Assembly: GCA_024336345.1 (NCBI GenBank)
Contig: JANFOG010000006.1
Span: 2,108,001 to 2,172,000, forward strand
Source of the DNA: Mariannaea sp. PMI_226
Lineage: Eukaryota; Ascomycota; Sordariomycetes; Hypocreales; Nectriaceae
Direction of reading: 5' to 3'
DNA: 64,000 bases
Shown here: piece after piece, positions 45,320-55,414 of the stretch
Position numbering within the stretch: position 1 is the first letter of the stretch
How the letters are laid out: each line of letters begins with the position of its first letter
The notes under the pieces: model-generated
Database searches by the model: none
Told to the model about the DNA's origin: nothing
Seen by the model: only the letters and a program-made list of their open reading frames with translations
Program-made: the position numbers and the translations under genes

Positions 45320-47722
45320 ATGTCATTCTGGCGCCGGCCCTTCAGCGATCGGAAGGGCGATGCCCACGAGGCTGAAGTTCAGGAACAAGGGCGACACGAT
45401 AGTAACGGTGACGAATTCTCCGACGGCAGCATTTACTATGTTGCGGGAAAAGCTGGAAATGACTCTGAGGTCTCCTACCAGGATACGATCGGGGCTCCTG
45501 TGGAGGTTCAGTCCCCTTTGGGATACACAGTTGGTCCTGTCACTATCATCTTTCTAAATATCAGCAAGATGATTGGTACTGGTATATTCTCGACACGTGA
45601 GTATATATGAAACGTAGAATGAGATGAGAGTGATATGAGATGTGACAATGGGCCCTCCTTTTTTCCGAATTCAAGGTCTTTAACTAACTTTGGAGCAGCC
45701 TCAAACATCTTGGCAGGAACTGGCAGCATCGGGCTGAGTCTGATCTTCTGGGCTCTGGGGTTCGTGACCTCCATCACGGCCTTCGCTGTTTATCTCGAAT
45801 TCACCTCGCTCTTCCCCAACCGTTCGGGAGCCGAGGTTGTCTATCTTGAGCAGGCCTTCCCTCGACCCAAGTGGTTGTTCCCCACGGCATTTGCTTTTCA
45901 GTCCGTGGTGCTTACCTTCAGTAGCGGCAACGCCATCGGTAGGACAAAGAAATAATGTACAAGGCTGACCCAGTTCTGTGTGCTGACTTATGTATAGTGC
46001 TTGCCCAGTATCTCTTCAAGATTGGCACACACGTTCCAACAAACTGGGAACTAAAGGGAGTGGCCATTGCCGGATACACTCTGGCCGTTCTTCGTAAGTG
46101 ATATCCATACTGGTGCCTCGATAAAATCCACACACAAGGAGGGGAGACTGACTGACTGAATGAATTAGTGGTTGCCCTGCACACGAAGTACGCATACTGG
46201 TTCTCCAACGCCATCGGAGCGGTCAAAGTCATCACCTTACTCTTCATTATCTTTACTGGTTTCGCAGTCCTTGGGGGCCACACCCCAGTGAAGAATCCCA
46301 CGGAAAACTTCCACAACTCCTTTGACGGGAAAGCAACAGCATACGGCATAACTAATGCTCTTTACAAAATCATCTTTTCGTATGCTGGTTATGAGAATGC
46401 TTTTAACGTGGTTAACGAAGTAAAGGTGAGGATATGAAAAGAACAGAGGTGAAGAGAGAAGAAAACATGAAAAGCTGTGTTGCAGAGTCAGAATCGGGCC
46501 TTGAACCTATGCTAATACAACTTGCTTGATCAGAACCCCGTTAAACAGCTCCGCCGGAACGGACTCATTGCTCTGTTTGCCGTAACCATCCTTTACATCT
46601 TGACAATTATTGCCTACTACGCTGCTGGTATGCCCCGGGAATTCGATATCTTGTTCCAGAGGAGATCAAACTAACATATTCGACTCAGTCCCCAAGGTTG
46701 ATCTTTTAGATGCCAAGCAAACCACCGCGAGCCTTTTCTTCAACAACGTTTTTGGTTCGGGTCGAACGTCTAGAGGTTTGAACTTCCTCATTGCGCTAAG
46801 CGCCCTGGGTAACTTGATTGCCGTTCTACTTGGAACCTCTCGAATCATTCGAGAATGTGGAAGGTTAGAGACTCGTGTTGTGCACGATCTGTGCATTAAT
46901 AGTAAAGATCTTGCTGACCCTGTGTCCTGGACTCCAGACAAGGAGTCCTCCCCTGGCCTCGCTTTTGGGCATCTACACGCCCCTTCGGCACCGCTCTCGG
47001 CCCATATTTCGCCAAGTGGATCATTACTATCATCATGATTCTGGCCCCTCCGGCGGGTGATGCGTTCAACTTCAGTTCGTTACCTCGACACTTCTGTAAA
47101 ATATTTTGAACATACAACGAGCTAACGAGTGACAGTCACGGATCTCAAAATTTATCCAGCTTCCTTCTTCGACTTCTTGATGGCAGTTGGTCTCATCGTT
47201 ATTCGCCAGCGCCGTAAGCATCTTGGCCTTCCTCGCCCTACCTTCAGGGCTTGGGACTGGGTCATCGCCTTCAATATCTTGAAGAATCTTTACCTGTTGG
47301 TTATGCCCTGGTACCCCCCAGCTGGAGGCCCCAACTCTGGCGATGTCAGTTTTTGGTACGCTACGTATGCAGCTGTTGGTTTGGGAATGTAAGTGTTGCG
47401 AGATGACTTTTCCATGATAGAAGCGTTGGGTAGCTGACTGAGTGAATTAAGTATTGTCGCATGTGGTGGCTATCACTGGCTCTGGACTGTGGGAATTCCC
47501 AAACTACGCGGGTACAGACTCCGCCAGGAGATTATCGAGTATGAAGATGGTGCACAGAGCCAGACGCTTGTGAAAGTGCCAGTTGCCGAACTTGAGGCTT
47601 GGGATGCCTCTCATGACCACTCCGGACGGCGTTTGGATGGGAGCGTCCATCACACTGCCGTCCAGATTGGCAAGGCTGAAGATACTGATTCAGGCAAAGG
47701 TCAGCCAAAATCAGGCGAGTAG
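45320..47722 (+). CDS. Amino-acid permease of the LAT/MUP1 type (high-affinity methionine permease-like)
   Basis: Nine exons (45320-45596, 45699-45938, 45998-46093, 46169-46425, 46534-46627, 46689-46863, 46938-47074, 47136-47388, 47452-47722) chain perfectly in phase to 599 residues, typical of fungal MUP1 homologues. About 12 membrane segments are predicted by eye. Helix 1 carries the unwound substrate-binding motif around LNISKMIGTGIFSTPSNIL. Also present are YSYAGYENAFNVVNEVKNP-like features (here FSYAGYENAFNVVNEVK), GLIALFAVTILYIL and QGVLPWPRFWAS. The N-terminal ~65 and C-terminal ~95 residues are hydrophilic and cytosolic. Plasma-membrane uptake of methionine or a related amino acid is inferred from family resemblance. 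Confidence 0.92.
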
Positions 47723-47895
47723 TGTGTAGTTGTTCACAGATGCCTCTGACCAGTCGAAGGCCGAGTCTTGTCCTCTCCCTCCTGTCAGGGCAAGATTGTT
47801 ATGCATATGATATATTCAAGCTCTGCTCGCAGTTTCAAACCCCTATTTTGATACAAATTTGTTCGCAAATAAATCATCCCTAAGTACAACTATAT

Positions 47896-50800
47896 TTAAT
47901 AAGGTAATTCTGGGTCAATGACTTCACTCCGGTTGTTTGGTCGTATTCCGTGCCACCAATGTCGCCCTCGAAGACGACCATTCTGCCCGATATCGTTGTT
48001 GACTTCTGAGCTGCTGTGACGGTTTCTGGCTCGCCAACGGCTTCTATTCTCTTGAGGGGGCCCCTCGTAGTCAGCATCTCTGTTCACGGCCCGTGAACGC
48101 GGCTTCATCAAGGATTTGATATAGTCAAGGCCATGAGGACTCCAGATAAACATGCCGATCAAGGCAATGACGACGATGGTCGTAATTTCACCAACCACTA
48201 GCAAACAGGCAATCAGCAAGTTTAGGTAAGACCAACAGCTATCGAGGACTATTCAACTTACACATGCGCCAGCCTACCCAGCCTGCGCTGTATCCCAAGT
48301 CTCCTGTATCATCATGTGGGAACTGGGTCACAGGCATAGCAAATAGGCTTGTCATGAAGGATAGAGGGGCCTAAAGAGGGTTTAGTTGAGCATATCTATG
48401 GATGAACTCCAACATAATGTGAGAAAACATACGAAGAGAATAGTCACAATGGTGAACAACATGATGAAGTTATTGAGTGATCGGGCGGCCTCGGCTTCAT
48501 CCAGCGACGTCTGCGTCTGTTTCACCTGTACAAGATAGTCAAGCTGGCGCGTGTTTCTGTTAGTATCCGTTGAAAAGCAATTTCGAGTGACAGCTAGCAA
48601 ACGTACTTCTTGCAATGTCCTACTCGCATCATCGTCAAGGCGCGTAGTACGATCGATTAACGCCTTGGTTCCGCAAGCCTCGAGATAGTCGATGCGGAGC
48701 TGCTTGGCATTGTCGCCAGTACCCGGCCAGAATATTCGTGTGAACTTTTCGAGCACATCCAGCTGGGCCTCAAAGACGCGCCGGAGGAGGTGTACCTCGT
48801 CACGGATGTCTCTAATCTCATATATTAGCCTGATCTCCTTCGCTATCGACTTCGCGGCCTTGCGGTCGAATCTTTTGCGTTGCTCGCGGCTTTCAATTTG
48901 ATTTAGGAAACCCTTGAAGCATTGGACTTCATCGTCGGCCTGTATTATAAAAAGCCATCATCAGTCACTGATTCAATGATAAAGTGAGTAAATGCTGTTT
49001 ACCCGAAGCGCCATGGTGCTGTCAAATATATCCAAGATATGATCTCCTACGCCGGCATAGCGGAATTCGTCCAGAAATGTGGCGCATTCAAGGAGGATAC
49101 GTTCGATCAACTCTTCGGGCTCCTTAAATGACTCGATGCCGCTTTGGCGAATGGTATCGACTAATGTGTCTTCAATGCCTGCGTGCCATCGATCTGGGCA
49201 AGAGGTTATGATAGTGTCTACGTCGATGAAGATGCACGTCAGCTTCAAGCAAATATGAGTAGGAGACGAAGTTCGTGACTGAGTAGGGGAGTTGAACTTC
49301 TGAGAGCCGACCGCCGTGGTCCTCCGTACTGATTGAGACATACTCTTGTCCAACTTCCACAACCAAAGTTGGTGTATCATCAACATCTTGGGAATATCTT
49401 TCATGCTGATAGCTTCTCGGTCATCTCCATCCTTGATCCGCAGGGGTTTAATTTCGTTTCTCTCATATGGTGAGCGTGTAATTGAGGTGGTATTAAGTCG
49501 GTCTTCAATTTGGGTCTCTTTGGTCATCGATGTCGCAAGCGCCCCTTTTTTTGACTCTTCTCGGAAATCGCCATCATTCTTTTGCGTTCGAGGACTGTTC
49601 TCGTCGGCTACATTTCAAGATTAGTCTTCGAGCGCCTGAGGGGCTGAATGGTCAATGATTTGGTCTTACTGCTAGCTAGTTGGGGGTTGCAAAGTCAGTA
49701 TCCGACACTATTAGAGCTTTCAGTCCATCAAAGCTTGGATGTCTACTTTACCTGTGGTAGTTTGTTCATCAGACGAAGTCTCATCTTGGTATGACTCTCG
49801 CAGCATCTTCCACAGAGACATGAGTTGATCATTGATGTCTGTAAGCTTCCGCAGCTTCACTCGATCCTGGAACCATTTGAGCACTACCTGGTCTCCATCG
49901 CGAGCACGCAGCTTTTCTTCGTCAAGCATATTATAGTAAGAGCTGTCTAGGGTCTGGGGTCTTTGTAGGCCCGCTGATCCTGAGAAGGGGGGATATATCT
50001 CTTGTAGCTTGGTCATGTTTTTGGCATGCCGACTTTTTTCGACTTCGTCTCGCCTCGTCGTCCGCTCGAGATATTCGACCGTCTCGAAGTCAATGTAGGG
50101 ACACTGTGCCATTATTAGCATCTTAAATACAAGAACTGGGAAGGAGAGGCGGCATACGACGACAGATAGCATCCGATCTGTTGGAAAGTTCCGAACCATC
50201 TCAGGCTCATTCTCTGGTCCCATGGTAAGTTATACACATATAAGGTAATGAATGATGAGACTAGGTTCATCCTACCACGACGCTTTTCTCTATTCGGATC
50301 GGACCTATCTTCATTGTCCTTACTTGAGCGACTATTCTGGGATAGGCGCCTTGCACCGTTCGCACGTCGGTCTTCCCTCTTCGAATCTTCCGCCTGAAGA
50401 TTGCAAAATATGTATTAGCTTTTAGCAAGGGGAATGACGTGGATGAAATATGTAGTACATACGTGTGGTACCCGTGAACTACTTCCGGGTATTACCCCTT
50501 CACGATCCTTAATTGTTCGTTCGACGAACTCCCATACCCGTCCTCGCTCATCGGAGCTGAGTTTGAGGGTGATCTGGTTGATGAAATCCTATTGAACCAT
50601 GCCTATCAGCATCCTACTGCCGTGCCGTTAGTAAAGATTTAAAGAACAGTAGTTTATACCTTGATCCATGTCATCTAGGTCTATGTTAGTTACGGTCCAG
50701 TATTGAGGATTGGGAAGTGTTCACATTATTGGCCGGAAAGTGAATCCACCGCCATACATGCTTGTCCTTGATCTCTCGCGTGTTACCATGATCTGTTGAT

Positions 50801-51980
50801 GATCGATGGTCGTAGATTTCGGGTTCGATAGATTTTAGGTATTTCTCAAAGTCGGCCTCAATCTGGTTGAGCGTGCCCTCTTTTTCGTACACAAGTCCGC
50901 GTATAGAAGTTGACGTCGCTCTCGAGACACCATGTCCCCGCCAGTAATATCGAACATTTACAGTAAAGTCCTCACACATCTTGATCTCGTTCTTGAGGCA
51001 TTGGGGCGAGCTTCTAGGAATTTTTGGGATATGCTTCCTTCTCTCCACCAGCCGCGGTCGAGTGAAGAGCTGGGCGATATCTTCCGTGGGCGAAGGCTTG
51101 AAATGCGACGACAGCTGATCGTCGAGCGGTGGTGGTTGGCTGCTGTTGATGACATCGTGAGGCCTTTTGCCCTCGAGGTTCTTCGCATCCGTGTCCGCCC
51201 CGCAGGCGAGGAGGAATCTGACTGCGTCTCGACTTCCGACGCTGCAGGCGTCGTGGAGTGGAGTGTCGCCTGGAACCTGGTTATCGAATGTCTCGTCCGA
51301 GGTACTGCGTGGGCTTCCTTACCATAACGATCTCTTGTGTTTACTTCTGCACCACCAACATGGACTAATATCTTGGTAATATCGAGATACTGGTTGTGCC
51401 ATATACCCAGGTGAAACGGCGTCATGCCTGTCTCGTCAGACACCTCAATATTTGCGCCGGAACGGAGCAACATCCGCAAAGCAGCCTCATTACCGCGGCC
51501 AACCGCCTCATGGAGGGCAGACCTGCCATGGGAGTCTCCAAGATCAATGAAGCTAATGGACTCCTGTTGAATGAGAAGCTCTGCTACGACTTCCATCCTC
51601 TTCATTGTCACAGCTTGATGCAGGGCAGTTCTTTTCCATGCACCGCGGGTTTCACGTAAGTTGATGACGGGGGATCTTAGTAGCCGCTTTGCGATTGATT
51701 CACGATCCTGATCTATAGCTGCAAAAAGAGCATCGATCAAGCCACTGCTGCCAAAGCACTCTCCTGATTCATGTCTTGACTGGTGCTTGCTGCTTTTCGG
51801 TGAGCAAAGCTTCTTCTCTCGAGCGCCTAGAAGATAAGTAACAGCTTTGGAATTACTCGAGTTAACGGCATCGAGGAGATCCTGGGTCCATTTCTCTTCG
51901 TCCATGTCCGAGTAGAGGTCTCCCGACTGCGTCACATGACCAGGTGGCTCCCTGGGATCGGGGTGTGTCTCTGTCGCCAT
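47896..51980 (-). CDS. Ankyrin-repeat/CorA-like membrane protein lacking the GMN motif
   Basis: Multi-exon gene starting MATETHPDPREPPG at 51980 and ending in PELPY at 47896. Exons resolved at the 5' end: 51980-51323, 51269-50725, a 15-nt microexon 50674-50660 (MTWIK) and 50588-50463, then several more. Residues 1-260 hold ankyrin repeats (RTALHQAVTMKRMEVVAELL, RSALHEAVGRGNEAALRMLL, and YGDTPLHDACSVGSRDAVRF formed across intron 1). The middle shows blocks shared with fungal CorA-like proteins: FPANN-MTWIK-DFINQ, CPYIDFETVEY, MLMIHQLWLWKLD then NTIITSCPDRW. The C-terminus has two membrane segments: SLNNFIMLFTIVTILF running into APLSFMTSLFAMP, and LVGEITTIVVIALIGMFIW. The Mg2+-channel GMN signature is replaced by AMP, so transport function is doubtful. 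A paralogue lies at 61879-64000. Internal exon edges after 50463 are approximate. Confidence 0.83.
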
Positions 51981-53527
51981 TTGATCTCTTGACGAACTGC
52001 CCTACCTTTCTTGACTATGGTGGAGTGAGTGGAATAACCTGAGAAATGAAAATGAAAGAGATGTCGGTTTTCGAGATCAGACAGGGGTATAAGGGCACGG
52101 TGATAGGGCAGCTTGGGGAGCGAACGGGAGTTGAGCAATAGTGGGCTCTGGAGGAGTTGGATATATATCACCAGTTTCCTATTCGCAACCGGCCATGTGG
52201 TAACACCGATAAAACATTGGCAACAGAGCCTCATTCTCGCTGCGGTTACCAAGGCTTTTTTTACCCCATACACATTTCATCCCCCCTCAACTCTTCCACA
52301 CGCCCGGCTTCACCGACCGTCGTCCATAGGCCAATTCCTCTAGGCCCTTGCTATCAGCTCTGCATATTCCCCCACCCACTCGGCATGCTGACAGCATAAA
52401 ATATTGGCGCTATTTATTTCAGCTGCAAACATGACCGCCAAAGGGTTAGCCTCATTGGCTGTTGTTGAGAGCGGAATCCAACTGACTTGCACTGAATTGG
52501 GTGGTGGATTTACAGACGCAAGCATTTAAACAAGGCAAAACGGTTGCGTTTTGCCTAGCGTGGCGCACCAAAATCACGACGAAGTAACCCTCTGAATTGT
52601 CAATATAGTAATCTGTACACCCGCAGTTGAAAGCCATTCAATCAATGGCCAACGCTTTTTCATCTTCCTGGCGGTGTCGTAAATGGCTCGTCAGCATCGC
52701 CCGCGTGACTCGTTGATTCCTCGGTTCCTGGAGCATAGACCCGTAACTTCTGCTGGCCACGCAAGAAAAATATTCAAAGCGATCAAAGGCGCAACTATAT
52801 CACGATGCATACATTTGCGTATGGAATATGATGATATTTTGGAGGCTTGATCGTGGTGGTTCTGGTAGCCAGAATGAGTGCAACATTGGGAGCTGTTGAA
52901 GGTTGCTTTTGTGGTTGCTGTACAAGGTAATACATCCTCTAGGGCTTCTATTTTCCAATCGCCCCGTAAATGGTTGAAATAGATGTCAAGTTCAATGAAA
53001 TTTTGGCTTGAAAGAACCAGGGAGTTGTATGCGTGTGACTTGGAGTAAAATAAGTAGCCTCGGTATCAGGAATAAGGGTTTCTTGATTTGCTTTCTCATA
53101 TACGAGTTCTGTGATGATCAGAATAGGACAGTACCATTGGAACTATATGCAGCCTGATATATTTGCCCTTGAAAGTTCCAAGAAAAGACAGGAGGCGGTT
53201 CGGTTCTACAAAAGGCAGAGTATTTATCATAATATCAAAACAGTTGCTTGCATTTTTATCACTACCATAAACACCACAAAGCCCCAATGCTCCTAAGCTT
53301 AATACAACCATACCCACTGAAGCTCTTACAAAAAGACAAACTGCTTACAATACTCATTCTTAATAATCGGCCAGTAGCTCTGGCAATTGCTAAGACTGTA
53401 TTCAGTGGTACCAGTTACTGTTCTTGTTTCTTTTGTTATTTTCCTATGCCCACGCTTAACCTGTAGTCGTAAATCCGAGAAAACTCCTCATACATAAATC
53501 ATAAAAGGCCAAGCTATAGAATTTATT
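51981..53527. other. Intergenic region, no gene seen
   Basis: This is the 5' flank of the ankyrin/CorA-like gene and the 3' flank of the disordered protein gene. Only short ORFs (up to ~113 residues) without domains are present. Confidence 0.45.
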
Positions 53528-54727
53528 CTACTCATACTCGAAGCCATACTCGAAGCCATACTCCAAGCTGGATGGTAGAATTGTGTCGACGGCTTCTGGT
53601 GGAACCACTGAGGTGAGCACCATCGAAGGAGCCCTCACAGCTTTTGGTGGAGAAGCCGGACGAGGCGCCGGAGCAATTGGAGGGGCAAGAGCCGTCATCA
53701 CGGCCTGCACAACAATTGGAGCGAGTGCAACAACAGGGAGAGGGGCGATGGCCGGAATAGAAGCCGCTTCGGGAAGTGGAGCAAGAACCGGGACTGGTGC
53801 GGCGATCGGGGCCGGAGCAACTGCTGGGTGTGGAGCAACTTCCGGTCGTGGAGCCGTGGGCGGCCCAATCGCTACCACCGGTGCGGGAGCAACTGTGGGC
53901 CAAGGTGCCACCGGAGGAGCGAGCGACGTTGCAGAAACTAGGAGACTCGTCGTGGGACTATTTACCGTGGTAGAGGGCTGAGAGATCCAGGAAGTTTGAA
54001 TGCTAAGGGTCGTGGTGTGATCCCTTGAAACATCTGGTAGAGCTGGAACAGGAGAAGAAATGACGGAAGATGGGGCAGTAGAGGCCAAAGCCGGAACCGA
54101 ATCAGTGTTTGATACTGCTGGGGAGCTATCTCCCGTGACCGGTGTGCTTCTACCGGAAATTTTGAGAGACCAGGGTTCAGGTGTTGCGAGAATGGGCACA
54201 TCTTCAAACTGATTTACCGTTACTGGGGCATCAGCTTCGAAGCTCTCAGCCACAGCCGTCAAAGGTGCCGGTGCCGGTGCCGGTGCCGTCTCAATATCGA
54301 TCGGCGAGTGCGTTAATGGTATCTCAATCCTTTTCTCCTCACTCTTAGGGCCCTTGACCAGATCTTTCACCAACCTCAACTCGGTCTCAGATTTAGTCTT
54401 GGGCTTCGGCTTTGGCTTAGGGTTTGGCTTCGACTTGAGTGTCCCCTTAGGTGGCGAGGTTGGTGTGGATGGTCGTTCGGCTTGCTTCAAGGAAGCAGTC
54501 GAGGACCGTCGCCCCAGTGACGACTTGGTGGAAGAACGTCGGCGCAGCGTAGGAGTTGTCGGTCGACTAGCGCCCCTCGATGATGTCCCCGTAATCGCAG
54601 GGCTTCCGGGTCGCGCTTTGCGGGTTGGCGTAGGAGGGCGCTCGTTCTGCGACTGTGCGACCGGGCTAGTTCGTCGAGCAGAAGCCTTGGTTGCCGCGGC
54701 GAAGCGGGGAGCAGAAGCCGCCATCAT
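53528..54727 (-). CDS. Disordered Pro/Ala/Ser-rich protein of unknown function
   Basis: One exon, 399 residues from ATGATG at 54727. I recognise no family. The N-terminal ~100 residues are basic and rich in Ser/Thr-Pro and RRSS motifs (TPTLRRRSSTKSSLGRRSS), suggesting multiple kinase sites. A KPKPKPKPKTK tract follows near residues 103-115, then an acidic stretch. The C-terminal half is a degenerate array of PVVAPAPI/AP-x-PxVA units of about 6-12 residues. It ends with GFEYGFEYE repeats. No signal peptide or membrane segment is evident. An antisense frame over the Pro/Ala array is also open, but only because of composition. Coding is supported by one long frame starting with a plausible N-terminus; expression is unverified. 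Confidence 0.65.
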   Translation of the reverse strand: MMAASAPRFAAATKASARRTSPVAQSQNERPPTPTRKARPGSPAITGTSSRGASRPTTPTLRRRSSTKSSLGRRSSTASLKQAERPSTPTSPPKGTLKSKPNPKPKPKPKTKSETELRLVKDLVKGPKSEEKRIEIPLTHSPIDIETAPAPAPAPLTAVAESFEADAPVTVNQFEDVPILATPEPWSLKISGRSTPVTGDSSPAVSNTDSVPALASTAPSSVISSPVPALPDVSRDHTTTLSIQTSWISQPSTTVNSPTTSLLVSATSLAPPVAPWPTVAPAPVVAIGPPTAPRPEVAPHPAVAPAPIAAPVPVLAPLPEAASIPAIAPLPVVALAPIVVQAVMTALAPPIAPAPRPASPPKAVRAPSMVLTSVVPPEAVDTILPSSLEYGFEYGFEYE

Positions 54728-55149
54728 TTAGTAACAAAGAGAGTCAATCACTCTATGAATGAACATGTGAGGGCTCTGTCTGGATGGAGAAAGAGAGGAA
54801 GAGAGAGAGAGGAAGATGCACAACGGACTAAGGGAGACCCCAAAGCTGTTGGCCTCAGGAAGAACAAGTCAAGAGTAGTAACGGCGGATTGGAGAGATGG
54901 ATACGAGGTGAGCCAGCAGTCAATGGTCCGCTCACCGTCGATTCCCGTCATTTCCCGTTGCACATCTAGAGTGCGGCATATTTTATACACTACCTTTCGG
55001 CACGAATACGCATCATGTGTTGAATGCTTTTTTTTTCCGAAAGGGCCAGCGTTTCGGCCGATGTATTGTCGTCGTGTCATGTAGGGTCTCTCAGGGATAT
55101 CCATGCTTCGCAGCCTCAGCCAATGTTATGGCAGTGCTATACATGTATT
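54728..55149. other. Intergenic region upstream of the disordered protein gene
   Basis: Contains a GAGA-rich tract (about 54785-54815) and no supported gene. The right end abuts the retrotransposon target-site duplication. Confidence 0.5.
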
Positions 55150-55154
55150 ATATG
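55150..55154. repeat. Target-site duplication, left copy (ATATG)
   Basis: The five bases ATATG directly precede the left LTR and are matched exactly by ATATG at 61132-61136 directly after the right LTR, as expected for LTR-retrotransposon integration. Confidence 0.9.
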
Positions 55155-55403
55155 TGTCACGGAACGTAGGGTCAAGAATGTAGGTGTGACGATAAGTGAC
55201 TTCCCCAGACTACCTAATCCTATGAGGGGTTTATATAAGGGATTTTCCCCTGAAGACGCCCCCCTGAATAGGGGAAGAGGGGCCGGGGGCCCCCCACAGG
55301 GGCCGCCGAGACCGGCTACTAAGATCACCCTATGGGTATATTACAGTGGGAGGCTTGAGGTATCTATAGTATCCATCTACATAGAGCTGGGCTCTCCGTG
55401 ACA
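55155..55403 (-). repeat. Left LTR (3' LTR in element orientation)
   Basis: 249 bp, beginning TGTCACGGA and ending TCCGTGACA, a perfect 9-bp terminal inverted repeat. It is 245/249 identical to the right copy by eye. A G-run (minus strand) at 55406-55414 borders it inside and fits a polypurine tract. The LTR contains TATATAAG-like sequence near 55233 and a GC-rich palindromic core near 55270-55310. Confidence 0.93.
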
Positions 55404-55405
55404 TA

Positions 55406-55414
55406 CCCCCCCAG
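55406..55414 (-). other. Putative polypurine tract
   Basis: On the minus strand a run of G residues followed by TA directly precedes the 3' LTR (left copy). Position and purine content match the plus-strand primer site of LTR elements. Confidence 0.5.

Noticed and set aside
53583..53981. Plus-strand Gly/Ala/Thr-rich ORF
   Set aside because: Antisense to the Pro/Ala-rich protein; open only because the repeat composition avoids stops.
55137..55401. Short ORFs on both strands over the LTRs, repeated at 60853-61129
   Set aside because: These are the GC-rich LTR core read in frame, present in both copies; they lie in non-coding LTR sequence.
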